Assembly: GCF_935825525.1 (NCBI RefSeq)
Contig: NZ_CAKXZT010000116.1
Span: 26,679 to 90,678 of the forward strand
Length of the DNA: 64,000 nt
From: Mesorhizobium escarrei
Lineage (GTDB): Bacteria; Pseudomonadota; Alphaproteobacteria; Rhizobiales; Rhizobiaceae
Direction: 5' to 3'
The position numbers were made by a program, and so were the translations under genes. Position 1 is the first letter of the stretch. Each line of letters begins with the position of its first letter. The notes under the pieces were generated by a model. The model searched no databases, was not told where the DNA came from, and saw only the letters and a program-made list of their open reading frames with translations. Positions 1 through 9,658 of the stretch are shown piece after piece.

Positions 1-314
1 GATGGTGCTGTGGTGCTCGTCCGAGACGGACACGTAATAGCGACCGTTGAAGAGGAGCGCCTCAACCGGATCAAGCTCACGAACAAGCTCGCAAGTGGGG
101 CGATTCAACACTGCCTTTCAGCCGCTGTGGTTCAGTTCAAAGAGATCGATCGGGTAGCCTTCTACGCTGCCGAAGCTATTGTAACGCCGCCCTCGAGAAG
201 ATGCTTGTTTCCAGCCGGACGCTTCCATCCTTTAGGATGCTAAAATTGATGGTACAGAAGCTGTTCGCGCAGGAGTTCGGCACCGAGCTGGGGGTTCGCG
301 TCTCTCATTTGTAA
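1..314 (+). pseudogene. nodU: nodU remnant (carbamoyltransferase), frameshifted and truncated
   Basis: The reading frame is open at the left edge and begins DGAVVLVRDGHVIATVEEER, which I recognise as the N-terminal part of NodU, the O-carbamoyltransferase that decorates Nod factors. Around position 181-183 the frame shifts. The NodU-like sequence then continues in another frame (NAALEKMLVS, then KLMVQKLFAQEFGTE) to a TAA at 312-314. Only about 100 of the roughly 560 residues of NodU are here, so no functional enzyme can be made. The break point is followed at once by an IS256-type relic, which probably caused the truncation. The upstream start codon lies outside the window. Confidence 0.75.
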
Positions 315-318
315 GTCA

Positions 319-436
319 TCCCGCCGCGCCCACTTCCATCTCCATCAGCCGCTCGGCGGCAAAGCCGATCATCTCGCGCATTGATCGGCGTCGGGATCTT
401 CTTCACGAGCCCGCGCAGGTCCATCATGTTGGTCAT
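319..436 (-). mobile_element. IS256-family transposase N-terminal remnant (copy A)
   Basis: Read on the minus strand from an ATG at 436, the product starts MTNMMDLRGLVKKIPTP. After a frame change it resumes REMIGFAAERLMEMEVGA-like sequence, the usual opening of IS256/Mutator-type transposases in rhizobia. Only about 40 of roughly 400 residues survive. A matching remnant with the same flank lies near 56.7 kb. Confidence 0.55.
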
Positions 437-577
437 CGGTGCTTCCTTCGAATCAGGTTGTCAGCAACCCAACCCTACCGAAAAACATCGATAACCCCCG
501 CTACGCCGCTCGCTCGCTACCGCGCTGTTGAGGGCGCGCTCGCGAGCGGCTTCTCCACCGTCGAGCTACACCCCGTC
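431..577. repeat. IS256-type flank, direct repeat with 56731-56877
   Basis: From the transposase start outward the sequence matches 56731-56877 by eye, in the same orientation. Shared stretches include the run around CCTTCGAATCAG, a CAGCAACCC run, and a GAGGGCGCGCTCGCGAGCGGCTTC-type segment. The copies have diverged and contain small indels. The rest of 578-911 has no gene I can support. Confidence 0.6.
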
Positions 578-911
578 CCAGGGCGCGACCCGCAGCACTG
601 CCAGTGCAGATTGGGTCGCGCTCTTGAGCGGCTTCTTTCAGTTCGTATGCCTGCCATCGATGTACCATCGAAGATGCGGGAGATGGTTTTTTGCATGCTG
701 CGGGAAATCCACCACCTCGTCGATCCCGAGAGATGGCATAGCCACTTGCTCTTAGGGGCTCACACCCGGTCTGTTCGGGGGTGTGCGCCGCCAGCAGGGC
801 TTGCTCGGGCGGTCGGATGCATATAGCTCGACCACAGAAGAAGCGGCCGGACCTTCAATCGTCGTCTGCCGCGACTTCCTTCGCAATTTCGTGTTCAACA
901 AGGAACTACCT

Positions 912-1595
912 ATGAGGCGGCAGCCCCGGGCATTCACGGTGGAGATCAGACAGAAGCGCAGTTCTCAAAAACGGAGTCGTTCGATCTGGGGCGATGTCGA
1001 TCTCACCGCAGCAACGGCCGAAACAAGAAGGGAACTCGAGGAGATGGAGTTGCCAAATCGTCGCCTTGTTGACTCAAGCGTCGTAGCGCTTGATGCTGAA
1101 CACATGCACAAACCGCGAGCGGAGCATCTCATGGCAAATCCCCTGGACGCAGAACCAGTAACAACTGCAACGCAACCGGCAGCCAAATTGGAGACGCTTG
1201 AAAAGAAGAAGGCCAAACGGCCGCCGAAGGCGAAGGCTGAGCCCAGGCCGGCTGCTCGGAAGAATGCCCCTAGCGCGGCGTCCGAGGCGAAGGAAGCACC
1301 AGCAGCGACCGTCCGGGCCGGACGTAAGACCTACTCTGAAAAGGAGCGCGCCCAGATGCTCGCCCTGATCCAAAAGTCTATCAGTGGCGGCGACACCCAC
1401 AAGAGCGCCGTAAAGCAGGCCGGCATCTCGGAACAGACCTACTATCAATGGAAGAAAGCTTCGCCGCCTGCGCCGGTTGGTGACGATCTGAAGGACCTCG
1501 TCGCGCTTGAGGAAGAAAACAAGCGACTGAAGAGCCTGCTCGCGGATCGCCTGCGCAAGGAGAACGCGGAACTGAAGAGGAAGCTCGGGCTTTAG
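912..1595 (+). CDS. syrB: SyrB-like regulatory protein
   Basis: A 227-residue basic protein. The N-terminus (RPRAFTVEIRQKR and SIWGDVDL) and the central Lys/Ala/Pro-rich linker lead to a C-terminal domain containing KTYSEKERAQML, SAVKQAGISEQTYYQWKK and a charged coiled-coil-like tail (LEEENKRLKSLLADRLRKEN). This combination is typical of SyrB and SyrB-like proteins; in Sinorhizobium SyrB represses the nodD-related activator syrM. I chose the ATG at 912 because AAGGA lies about 8 bases upstream and the family motif starts there; a longer frame back to 783 lacks similarity. The C-terminal part also resembles transposase-type HTH/coiled-coil proteins, so the target is uncertain. Confidence 0.7.
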   Translation: MRRQPRAFTVEIRQKRSSQKRSRSIWGDVDLTAATAETRRELEEMELPNRRLVDSSVVALDAEHMHKPRAEHLMANPLDAEPVTTATQPAAKLETLEKKKAKRPPKAKAEPRPAARKNAPSAASEAKEAPAATVRAGRKTYSEKERAQMLALIQKSISGGDTHKSAVKQAGISEQTYYQWKKASPPAPVGDDLKDLVALEEENKRLKSLLADRLRKENAELKRKLGL

Positions 1596-1604
1596 TAACC
1601 CTGA

Positions 1605-1820
1605 ATCGCAGATCGGAGCGCCAGAATTCTTGTCCGACGCGCTATCCGAGAGCTCATAGTTTACGCGTCCTATCTGCGCTTCGAACCGCACCAGCTGGTC
1701 TCGACGCGGCTGGAAGGCATCATCGGCGAAATCCCGCATACGCCGCTCGATCAGGCTGTCGCCGAGGCTCTGAAAGATATCGGCATCGCAACGGTGAACG
1801 GCGTTTCCAAAGCCGCCTGA
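1605..1820 (+). pseudogene. Unrecognised short open frame, probably a gene fragment
   Basis: An open frame of 71 codons after a TGA at 1602-1604 reads ILVRRAIRELIVYASYLRFE, then LVSTRLEGIIGEIPHTPLDQ, ending ATVNGVSKAA before TGA at 1818. Codon use looks coding, but no good start codon or ribosome site is present. I do not recognise the family. It is best read as the 3' part of a lost gene. Confidence 0.3.
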
Positions 1821-1847
1821 ACGCACCGCCGAAGGGGACGTCTAAGC

Positions 1848-2007
1848 TTAGAGCCGTCCCATCAGCAGCAACAGCAGAACCACCACCAGCACCACACCGA
1901 CAATGCCTGAAGGTCCGTAGCCCCAGGAGCGCGAATGCGGCCAGGCGCGGCACCGCGCCGATGAGGACAAGGATCAAGATGATGATGATAATGGTGCTGA
2001 TCGGCAT
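1848..2007 (-). pseudogene. DUF3309 small membrane protein, one-base frameshift
   Basis: The ATG at 2007 opens MPISTIIIIILILVLIGAVPR. After that the DUF3309-type continuation (WPHSRSWGYGPSGIVGVV, then a Val/Leu-rich membrane segment ending LLMGRL and TAA at 1848) lies in the next frame. The 160-base span is one base more than 53 codons, so a single inserted base (a C in the CCGCGCCTGG stretch near 1951) explains the shift. DUF3309 proteins are about 50-residue, two-helix membrane proteins of unknown role. A sequencing error could also produce this. Confidence 0.7.
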
Positions 2008-2120
2008 GAGACATTCCCGGCATTTGCTTCAGGCCAATGCCCTCGCATTGCCGGGGAAACAATGCAAAAGGCCGCCTGGTAGTTCCAGGCGGCCTTTGCC
2101 GGCCGAAACGACAAGCCTGT

Positions 2121-5100
2121 CTATTCGGCGGCTTTCGGGAAGGCGATTGCCGGCTCGGTGCCGGTGTCCGCTGTCGGCGTGTCCGACGAGATCTCGCCCT
2201 TGCCGCGCCGGAACAGCCGGCTGAATAAGCCGCGCCGCGCGCCGGGCTTCACCTTGGCCCGGGTGAACACCATCAGCATCGACGGTGTCACCACCAGCGT
2301 CAGCACGGTGGCGAAGGACAGGCCGAAGACGATCGCCGAAGACAGCGAAATCCACCACTGCGTCGACGGCGCGTTGATCGTCGTCTCGTGATGGAAGATT
2401 TCCAGCCCAAGGCCGAAGGCGATCGGCAGCACGCCAAGGATGGCCGACACTGCCGTCAGCACCACCGGGCGCGCACGCTCGCGGCAGGTCTGCAGCACGG
2501 CGTCCATCTTGTCCCAACCCTCTTCGCGCAGCCGGTCATAGGTGTCGATCAGCACGATGTTGTTGTTCACCACCACGCCGGCAAGCGCGATGACGCCGAT
2601 GCCTGACATGACGATGCCGAACGTCTCGCCTGTTATCAGCAGCCCGAGGAACACGCCGATCGTCGCCATGACCACGCAGGACAGCACCAGCCAGACGCTG
2701 GTGAACTTGTTGAACTGCGCTAACAGCACCAGGAAGATCAGGAAGATCGCCGCCCCGAAGGCCTTGCTGAGGAAGGCGCTGGCTTCGGCGCTGTCCTCGT
2801 TCGAGCCGGCCAGCTTCCAGCGGATGCCGCTGCCGAGATTCATGTCGGTGACGGCCCGGGTGACCTCCTGCTGCACGGCCGCGACCTGGGCGCCGGCGGC
2901 AACGTTGGCCTGGACGACCACGGTACGCGCGCCGTCGATGCGGTTGAGGATGCCGACCGTCGGTTCGGGCTTGCGCACGACGAAGTTCGAGATCGGCACC
3001 GAGCCTTGCGAGGTTTGCACCCTAAGCTCGTCGAGCGTCGACAGCGTGCGCCGGTCCTCCGGCAAGCGCAGCCGGATGTCGACCGCCTTGTCGGCGCCGG
3101 CAGGCCTGTATTCTGAGAGCTTCAAACCGTTGGTGACAAGCTGCACCACGGTGCCGACCGAGGTCGGGCTGATGCCGTACTGGGCAGCCTTGGCCCGGTC
3201 GACCTCGAGCGCCCAGTCGACGCCGGGCGGCGGCAAGCCGTCGGAAATGTCGATGACGCCGGGCACCTTGGCGATGCGCGCCGCCACCGCACGCGCCTTC
3301 TCGTCCAATCCCTTGGGGTCGACGGCCGAAAGCCTGATCTGGATCGGCTTGCCGGTCGGCGGGCCCGCTTCCGGAACGCGGACCTCGACATCGACGCCGG
3401 GAATGCCCGCCATGACGCCGCGCAGATCGTTCAGGATATCGTTCGCGGATTTGCGCTCGCGCCAGTCGATGAACTCATAGTTGATGACGCCGACGACGTC
3501 TTCAGGCACATCCTGGCCGCCGCCCTCGGACTTGCCGACGCGTGTATAGACCGACTTCACGCCCGGCCAGCCAAGCAGCCGGTTTTCCGCGGTCTTCGTG
3601 GCGGCATCCATTTCGGCGAGCGAAAGATTGCCGCGGGCGTGCACATAGAGCAGGCCGTAGTCGGGCTCGACATTCGGGAAGAACTCGACGCCGGCGCCGT
3701 ATTTCGAATAGGCAAAGCCGACACCGAACAAAAGCCCGACGGTGAGCAGAATGACGGTGATGGGAAAGCGAACCGCCTGCTTGACCACCGCCATATACCA
3801 GCCGTCGCGGTTGTCGCTCTCGTGATGCGGCGGCGCCTTGGCGAACAAGGCGCCCAGCGCCGGTGCAAAGACCAGTGCATAGAGCATCGAGGCCGAGAGC
3901 GTGACGATCAGCGTGATCGGCATGTATTTCATGAAGTCGCCGATGATGCCTGGCCAGAACAGCAGCGGCGAAAAGGCGGCGATGCGCGTCATCGTCGCGG
4001 CGATGACCGGACCGGCCATGCGCTTGGCGGCAAGCGCGAAGGCTTCCTGCTTAGGCATGCCCTCGCTCATCCGCCGTTCGGCGAACTCGGTGACGATGAT
4101 GGCGTCGTCGACCAGCATGCCGACCGCCAGAATGAGGCTGAACAGCACGATCATGTTGATCGTGTAACCCATCATGGCGAGCAGCAGGATGCCGATCAGG
4201 AAGGAGGACGGAATGGCGAGGCCAATGAGCAGCGAGGCGCGGCCCGACAGTGCGTAGAGGATGACGATGAACACCAGGATCACCGCGATCATCACGTGGT
4301 TCTGCAGATCGCCGAGCAGCTGGTTGACGAAGACCGACTTGTCCTGCGTGTAGGTGACGTGCATCCCCTCGGGCATGGTCTTGACGAAGGTATCGGACAC
4401 CTCCCTCACCTTGGTGAGGGTGTCGATCAGATTGGCGCCGATGCGCTTCTTCACCTCGATGGCGATGGCCGGCTTCCCGTTGAGGCGCGTCACCGTCTCG
4501 GCATCCTTGAAAGTCGAGCGGATCGTGGCGATGTCCTTGGCCTGCACCACGGCGTTGGGGCCGGCGACGATCGGCAGCGCCGCGACATCCTCCGGCGTCT
4601 CGATCAATGACGGCACCTTGACGGCGTATTTGCCCTGCGACCCCTCGATGTTGCCGGCGGCGACAAGACTGTTGGAATCGCCAACCGCTCCGATCAGCTG
4701 CTCTAGCTGCAGCCCGTAGGAAGACAGTTTCATCGGATCGATGACGACTTCGACGAGATCGTCGCGGGCGCCCTGCAGCGAGCCTTCGAGGACGCCGGGC
4801 ACTTCCTCGATGCGGTCTCGCAGTTCGCGCGCCGCGGCGGCCAGCACGCGTTCGGGCAATTCGCCGGACAAGGTGACGACCAGCACCGGGAATTCGGAAA
4901 TGTTGACCTCGGTGACGACGGGCTCCTCGGCCGCCTGCGGCAGGTCGGCCTTGCCGTCCTGCACCTTGGAGCGCGTATCCTGCAGCGCCGTCGCCAGGTT
5001 CGTCTGCGGCTGGAACTCGACCAGCACATAGCCGCCGCCCTGGAAGGCGGCCGAGCGCATTTCCTTGAGACCCTTCAGGCTTTTCAGCTTGCTTTCCATC

Positions 5101-5297
5101 GGCCGCAGCAGAAGGCGCTCGGAATCCTCCGGCGAAATGCCTTGATAGATCAGGCTGACATACATCATCGGGATCGGAACGTCGGGTTCGGCTTCCTTCG
5201 GCGTCGACTGATAGGCGACCCAGCCTGCAATCAGCAGGAAAACCAGGACCGAGATGGTCAGGCGGGCATTGTTGATTGCGAGTCTGACGATATCCAT
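2121..5297 (-). CDS. RND-family efflux permease (AcrB/NolG-like)
   Basis: 1058 residues, the normal size for an inner-membrane RND pump. It has an N-terminal membrane anchor (residues about 10-30) and two large periplasmic loops. Membrane bundles are seen near residues 330-480 and 860-1010. The relay segment LILAVGMLVDDAIIVTE carries the paired Asp of helix 4 that couples proton flow to transport. It would work as a trimer with the adaptor encoded just upstream (start at 6559, 80 bases away) and an outer-membrane channel not found here. The rhizobial NolFGHI system is of this family, but general multidrug pumps are too, so I give no nol symbol. Substrate unknown. Confidence 0.9.
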   Translation of the reverse strand: MDIVRLAINNARLTISVLVFLLIAGWVAYQSTPKEAEPDVPIPMMYVSLIYQGISPEDSERLLLRPMESKLKSLKGLKEMRSAAFQGGGYVLVEFQPQTNLATALQDTRSKVQDGKADLPQAAEEPVVTEVNISEFPVLVVTLSGELPERVLAAAARELRDRIEEVPGVLEGSLQGARDDLVEVVIDPMKLSSYGLQLEQLIGAVGDSNSLVAAGNIEGSQGKYAVKVPSLIETPEDVAALPIVAGPNAVVQAKDIATIRSTFKDAETVTRLNGKPAIAIEVKKRIGANLIDTLTKVREVSDTFVKTMPEGMHVTYTQDKSVFVNQLLGDLQNHVMIAVILVFIVILYALSGRASLLIGLAIPSSFLIGILLLAMMGYTINMIVLFSLILAVGMLVDDAIIVTEFAERRMSEGMPKQEAFALAAKRMAGPVIAATMTRIAAFSPLLFWPGIIGDFMKYMPITLIVTLSASMLYALVFAPALGALFAKAPPHHESDNRDGWYMAVVKQAVRFPITVILLTVGLLFGVGFAYSKYGAGVEFFPNVEPDYGLLYVHARGNLSLAEMDAATKTAENRLLGWPGVKSVYTRVGKSEGGGQDVPEDVVGVINYEFIDWRERKSANDILNDLRGVMAGIPGVDVEVRVPEAGPPTGKPIQIRLSAVDPKGLDEKARAVAARIAKVPGVIDISDGLPPPGVDWALEVDRAKAAQYGISPTSVGTVVQLVTNGLKLSEYRPAGADKAVDIRLRLPEDRRTLSTLDELRVQTSQGSVPISNFVVRKPEPTVGILNRIDGARTVVVQANVAAGAQVAAVQQEVTRAVTDMNLGSGIRWKLAGSNEDSAEASAFLSKAFGAAIFLIFLVLLAQFNKFTSVWLVLSCVVMATIGVFLGLLITGETFGIVMSGIGVIALAGVVVNNNIVLIDTYDRLREEGWDKMDAVLQTCRERARPVVLTAVSAILGVLPIAFGLGLEIFHHETTINAPSTQWWISLSSAIVFGLSFATVLTLVVTPSMLMVFTRAKVKPGARRGLFSRLFRRGKGEISSDTPTADTGTEPAIAFPKAAE

Positions 5298-5377
5298 GAC
5301 TTATGCCTGCTGTGCTTGTCGGGGAGTGGCGAAAGGACTGACGTCGCCAGGCAGAGCCCGGCGCCGGCGCCCCGGCG

Positions 5378-6559
5378 CTACTGCGTCCCGGCGGTCGCCT
5401 CGCCCAGCAGCTTCTGAATGGTCGCCTGGTCGGCCTCGACCGGCTTGACCACTTCGCCTTCCTTCACCAGTTCCTGGCCGGCGACGATGATGCGCGCATC
5501 GGCCGGGATGCCGCCGAGCACCAGGCCGGTCGGCGTGTCGTCGACAAGGTCGATCGGGAAGAACGCGACCTTGTTGTCCTTGCCGACGGCGCGGATGCCG
5601 AGATCGCCCTTGTCGCCGAGCGTCACCACCGAACGCGGCAGCAGCACCGCGTCGGTCGGCAGCGCGCTGAGCTGGATTTCCGCCGTCATGCCGGCCGGCA
5701 CGGAGCCATCGGCATTGGGGATCGCGACCTCGACACGGAAGGTGCGGGTCGCCGACGACGCGTCGCGGCTGATGTAGCGTACGGTGCCTTCCACGGTCTG
5801 GCCGCTGACCAGCCGGACATTGGCCTTGTCACCGATCTTGAGATAGCCGAGGTCGCGCTCGCTGATCTCGCCGCGCGCGATCACCGGATCGAGCTTGATG
5901 ATGGTCGCTACCTCGCCGCCCTGCATGACCGAGCTGCCGAGTTCCACCGGCACCCGGTCGATGACGCCGTCGAACGGCGCCTTGACCTCGTTGCGATCGA
6001 GTTCGGCCTGCGCGGTATCCAGCTGAGATTGCGCCTGGGTCAGATTGGAGCGGGCGGTGTCGAGCTGCAGCTTGGGCAGATTGCCGGTCTTGGTGAGCCG
6101 CTCGGCGGCATCGAGCTCGGCCGTGCGCTGCGCCACGAGCTGCTTGGCGTTGTCGACCATCGAGATCTTTTCTTCGGCGGCAAGCATCAGCACGAGGTCA
6201 CCGGTCTTGACGTGCTGGCCTTGGCTGACCGGCAGCCTGTCGATGACGCCGGCGACCCGGGTTGCCAGCACCGCGCGTTTGTCGGCCTCGGTCAGCCCGG
6301 AAATGCGGATTGCGCGCGCATAGGTCTTGCGCGGCGGCGTCACCACCGCGACCGTGCGCAGCGGCGCCTTCGGTTCGGCTTGCGCCGTCTTCGGCTTGCT
6401 CGCGTCCGGCGCCTTGCCCTGCTCGACTTCGGCTGCCTTGGCCTTGTTGGCCGCTACGCTGCCGACCGACGAGAATTCGCCTGTCACCATCCACGCCGCG
6501 AAACCAATAAGCACAACAATGGCTGCAAGCTTGTGAAACCTGATTTTAGGCATCGTCAT
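5378..6559 (-). CDS. RND efflux periplasmic adaptor (membrane fusion protein)
   Basis: 393 residues. One N-terminal membrane anchor (AAIVVLIGFAAWMV, residues about 12-26) is followed by a variable Lys/Ala/Pro linker. Then come the biotinyl-lipoyl half-motifs (ATRVAGVIDRLPVSQGQHV and KAPFDGVIDRVPVELGSSV), the coiled-coil hairpin between them, and a beta-barrel/membrane-proximal region. This is the AcrA/HlyD-type order. It would bridge the RND permease encoded next to an outer-membrane channel. The gene precedes the permease in one leftward unit. A second ATG at 6553 is an equally good start. Confidence 0.88.
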   Translation of the reverse strand: MTMPKIRFHKLAAIVVLIGFAAWMVTGEFSSVGSVAANKAKAAEVEQGKAPDASKPKTAQAEPKAPLRTVAVVTPPRKTYARAIRISGLTEADKRAVLATRVAGVIDRLPVSQGQHVKTGDLVLMLAAEEKISMVDNAKQLVAQRTAELDAAERLTKTGNLPKLQLDTARSNLTQAQSQLDTAQAELDRNEVKAPFDGVIDRVPVELGSSVMQGGEVATIIKLDPVIARGEISERDLGYLKIGDKANVRLVSGQTVEGTVRYISRDASSATRTFRVEVAIPNADGSVPAGMTAEIQLSALPTDAVLLPRSVVTLGDKGDLGIRAVGKDNKVAFFPIDLVDDTPTGLVLGGIPADARIIVAGQELVKEGEVVKPVEADQATIQKLLGEATAGTQ

Positions 6560-6708
6560 TTTTCCACTGCGGGTTCACCTCTGTATGAGGGAAGCGGTCC
6601 TCGTTGATGCCGGAGAGGAGAAGCCAGCCTAGGTGAAGCAGCAGTTGCGCGACCACGATCAGATGGCACAGAAGCTTGGCTTCGAGCGTGAACCGAGAAC
6701 GGCGCCAG

Positions 6709-7446
6709 TCATAGACCACCGACGTCAAAGAAGCGGGCGTAAGGTCCATCCGCGAAGTGGAGCTGCAACTCATCAAAATTCTGCACCGTCTGGTCTAGCG
6801 CTCGCGTTTCCTGGCGCTGAAGGGTGGCGCGATCAGATAGCTCAATGGCCGGAGCGCCCAGGAAATCCCAAACCTTTCCCAGGCAAGCAGCGGGTTCGTG
6901 AAGGAGGCTCTCGTATTCGACTACAAGCAGGTGGCTCGGCGTGAAGGAGTGCTCGATGCGAGCGTGGAAATCGTCCGCGGCTTTGAAGTAAGCCTCGCAG
7001 TCAGCGATTGACAATCTGACGCGCGGCGGCCGAGCGGCGTCCGAACTGAATTTCAGCCACTGGCCGCTTTGCCTTGCCTGTGCAAAGGACCGTAGCGATT
7101 CCAATATGTTTCGGGTTACGAGGATGACCTTGAGTGCTGGCCAACGAGTCAGTTCAGCAAAAAAAGCTGGGCGATCGTGAAATTGGGGTTCATTGATCTT
7201 GCAGCCGATATGCGTCACGTTCCTGTAGTCTGGCGTGGGATAGCGCAAATAGGCTTGTTCGAGGAGCTCACGATCGGTGCGTAGCAGGCGGTCCTTCCCG
7301 GGCCAATTGGTATCATACTCATTGAGCAACTCACCGTTGCTTAGTACGGTCGGATGCTCATTTAGCAATTCCTCCAGATAGTGTGTGCCAGTCCTTGGCA
7401 TGGCAAGGATAACAAAAGGCTGAGGTGTCGGCGTGCGGTGTGTCAT
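6709..7446 (-). CDS. nodH: NodH, Nod factor sulfotransferase
   Basis: 245 residues, close to the 247 of Sinorhizobium NodH and very similar along its length. The N-terminus PFVILAMPRTGTHYLEELLN contains the PAPS 5'-phosphosulfate-binding loop; TRNILESLRSFAQARQ fits the 3'-phosphate-binding region. NodH moves sulfate from PAPS to the C6 of the reducing-end glucosamine of the lipo-chitooligosaccharide, a decoration that decides host range. It is last in the leftward nodABCIJ series, 274 bases beyond nodJ. The gap holds no recognisable gene. The PAPS-making genes nodPQ are not in the window, so sulfate activation must be encoded elsewhere. Confidence 0.93.
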   Translation of the reverse strand: MTHRTPTPQPFVILAMPRTGTHYLEELLNEHPTVLSNGELLNEYDTNWPGKDRLLRTDRELLEQAYLRYPTPDYRNVTHIGCKINEPQFHDRPAFFAELTRWPALKVILVTRNILESLRSFAQARQSGQWLKFSSDAARPPRVRLSIADCEAYFKAADDFHARIEHSFTPSHLLVVEYESLLHEPAACLGKVWDFLGAPAIELSDRATLQRQETRALDQTVQNFDELQLHFADGPYARFFDVGGL

Positions 7447-7720
7447 TGCTATGTGTTTCCAGCTAGTAGTGGTCGCGAGGGTTTAGGGCAGACCAGGGCA
7501 CAACAAGCTCGGCTGCTATGTCTTGAACGGGGACTCGATTCGCCCTCATGCAACCGGACCGCTCCTAGACTTTTCGCGGCCGACATCGGCGGATGCTTGC
7601 GGCAATGGCTAAGTGGCGGCTTCGCTTTAGTGTTGCTGTGCCACGCAGCTTGGCTCCAGCTCTGATGGTAACCAGTTCGCGATCCATCGAGGCCTCCTTC
7701 CCGGGCCGTCGTCAGCAGCG
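7447..7720. other. Gap between nodJ and nodH without recognisable gene
   Basis: 274 bases on the nod operon with only short, interrupted frames. I see no nod box, terminator or transposase motif, so nodH probably depends on read-through from nodJ. Confidence 0.4.
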
Positions 7721-8512
7721 TCAACGCATCAGGCGTCGACGAAACAGCGCAGCAGAGAGGAAAAACGGCAATACCGCATACATACAAAGTGCGCCGATAT
7801 GCAGCCCGACGTTGTCTGCCGCGTGGCCAAGCATTACCGGACGGATCAGGTCGATAGAGTTCGCCAGCGGCGAGAAGGCCGCCAGGCGCTGAAAGGCGCC
7901 TGGCAGCTGGCCGACTGGAAAGACCGCGCCAGACAGGAACAGCATGGGTGTGATGACGAGCGTCTGATAGAATATAAAATAGTGGTAGCTGGGCGCGAGC
8001 GCGATGACGACCATTGCCAGGCTGGCAAAGGCGAAGCCGGTGAGAGCGACGACCGGCAGCACATAGGGGACGGACGTCCACGCCGCATAGCCCAGGGTGG
8101 CAGCAACAATGGTAATTGCCGTGCCGGCCAGAAAGGCCTTGGTGGCTGCCCATGCCAATTCACCGAGAACGATGTCGCCCAGGGTAAGTTGTGTATGCAG
8201 GATTGCTTCCCAGGTGCCCAGGTCGCGCATGCGACTGAAAACCGCGTATATTGTTTCGAAGGTCGATGCGGTCATCGCGCCTGTCGCGACCATCCCGGCT
8301 GCCAAGAAGGCAATGTACGAGGCGCCTTCAACCCGACCTACCATTAGTCCAAGACCAGTACCGAGCCCGAAAAGGTAAATCATCGGATCGGCAAGAGTAC
8401 CGAGAAGCGACGCAAATGCGACCTTCTTCCACGCCAGATAGTTGCGGCGCCACACCGCAATCCAGTTCCACGCGTTGGCGGGCAGTGCCGCCGCAAGACC
8501 TTCACGCATCAT
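7721..8512 (-). CDS. nodJ: NodJ, Nod factor ABC exporter permease
   Basis: 263 residues with six hydrophobic segments and the ABC-2 permease pattern, matching NodJ in length and in sequence ([40 protein letters not shown]). With NodI it exports lipo-chitooligosaccharides across the inner membrane. Its start abuts the nodI stop (TGA then ATGATG), so translation is probably coupled; either of two adjacent ATG codons may be used. Nothing suggests damage. Confidence 0.95.
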   Translation of the reverse strand: MMREGLAAALPANAWNWIAVWRRNYLAWKKVAFASLLGTLADPMIYLFGLGTGLGLMVGRVEGASYIAFLAAGMVATGAMTASTFETIYAVFSRMRDLGTWEAILHTQLTLGDIVLGELAWAATKAFLAGTAITIVAATLGYAAWTSVPYVLPVVALTGFAFASLAMVVIALAPSYHYFIFYQTLVITPMLFLSGAVFPVGQLPGAFQRLAAFSPLANSIDLIRPVMLGHAADNVGLHIGALCMYAVLPFFLSAALFRRRLMR

Positions 8513-9427
8513 TCACTTCTCCATCTCGCGTCCGGTTAGCCGCAAGAAGACGTCCTCCAGACTTGGTGGGCGCTCCAAAATCCGCAGACCCGCGCGCCCG
8601 CGAAGCTGGACACGCACCTGCTCTGGATCGGGCGCATAGCAAAAGAGTGTCTCGCCGCTTACCTCAATGCGCTGAACGTACGGCTTAATCAGCGAAGTCA
8701 GCTCCTGCGGATTCCCGCCAAAGATCTCGATCACATTGCATCCAATATGTTCGTCTATCAGAGCATGAGGGCTGCCCTCGGCAATCTTGCGTCCCCGCTC
8801 CAGTACACACAGCCGATCGCATAGCCGCTCAGCCTCTTCCATGAAGTGGGTAGTCAAAATAATCGTCTTTCCGCTCGCCAGCAGAAAACGCAGCCGCTCC
8901 CAGATCAGGTGGCGGGCGTGCGGGTCGAGGCCGGTAGTCGGCTCGTCCATTATAAGGAGCTGGGGGTCGTTGATCAGCGCGCGTGCCAACGTTAGACGCC
9001 GCTTCATGCCGCCTGATAGCTGGCCGACGCGTGCGTCCGCCTTGCTCTCAAGGCGGGCAAACTCGAGGAGAGATGGAACGACCCGTTGAATCTCCCGTGT
9101 ACTCATGCCGAAGTACCGCCCGAACACCACCAGGTTCTCGCGGACCGTGAATTCCAGGTCCAGGTTGTCGAACTGCGGAACGACGCCTATGCCCTTGCGG
9201 GCCAAGCGACTTCGAGCCGGCACCGGCACTCCGAGCACTGTGATCTTACCCGAGTCAGGCCGGGTCATGCCGAGGAGCATGCGCGCAATCGTGCTCTTGC
9301 CTGCACCGTTCGGCCCCAGCAGGCCGAAGCACTCTCCCGTACCCACGGCGAATGACAACCCGTTCACAACGAGCTTGCTGCCAAATGACTTGGTTACGTC
9401 GTTAAGGTCGACTGCTACATTGGACAT
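8513..9427 (-). CDS. nodI: NodI, Nod factor ABC exporter ATPase
   Basis: 304 residues. Walker A (GPNGAGKST, about residue 39), signature ([15 protein letters not shown]), Walker B ([13 protein letters not shown]) and the switch His ([13 protein letters not shown]) are all present in order. NodI energises NodJ for Nod factor secretion. It lies 231 bases downstream of nodC in the nodABC operon; that gap carries no recognisable gene. Length and sequence are normal for rhizobial NodI. Confidence 0.95.
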   Translation of the reverse strand: MSNVAVDLNDVTKSFGSKLVVNGLSFAVGTGECFGLLGPNGAGKSTIARMLLGMTRPDSGKITVLGVPVPARSRLARKGIGVVPQFDNLDLEFTVRENLVVFGRYFGMSTREIQRVVPSLLEFARLESKADARVGQLSGGMKRRLTLARALINDPQLLIMDEPTTGLDPHARHLIWERLRFLLASGKTIILTTHFMEEAERLCDRLCVLERGRKIAEGSPHALIDEHIGCNVIEIFGGNPQELTSLIKPYVQRIEVSGETLFCYAPDPEQVRVQLRGRAGLRILERPPSLEDVFLRLTGREMEK

Positions 9428-9658
9428 GCGTCTATCTCAGGCTGAAACAGGCCAATCGGCCGGCCGGCTGCCTACGTTCGAGGTTCTGGTCCAGAGCAGC
9501 CGTATCTGTGCTGGTCCTTTGGGAAATGACAGCGGAGAAACGCGTGTCGCTCCCGTGCAAAAAAGGGTCGAAAGCCTACGATCGCATTCGGCTGGTTCCC
9601 GTTCCGATCGTTGATGCATGCCTAAGCTCTCGACGTATTGGCAACGAAAGTTATTCGG

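Noticed and set aside
3639..4610. Long plus-strand frame of 323 codons inside the RND permease gene
   Set aside because: It is the antisense shadow of a well-conserved transporter gene in GC-rich DNA; no ribosome site or family match.
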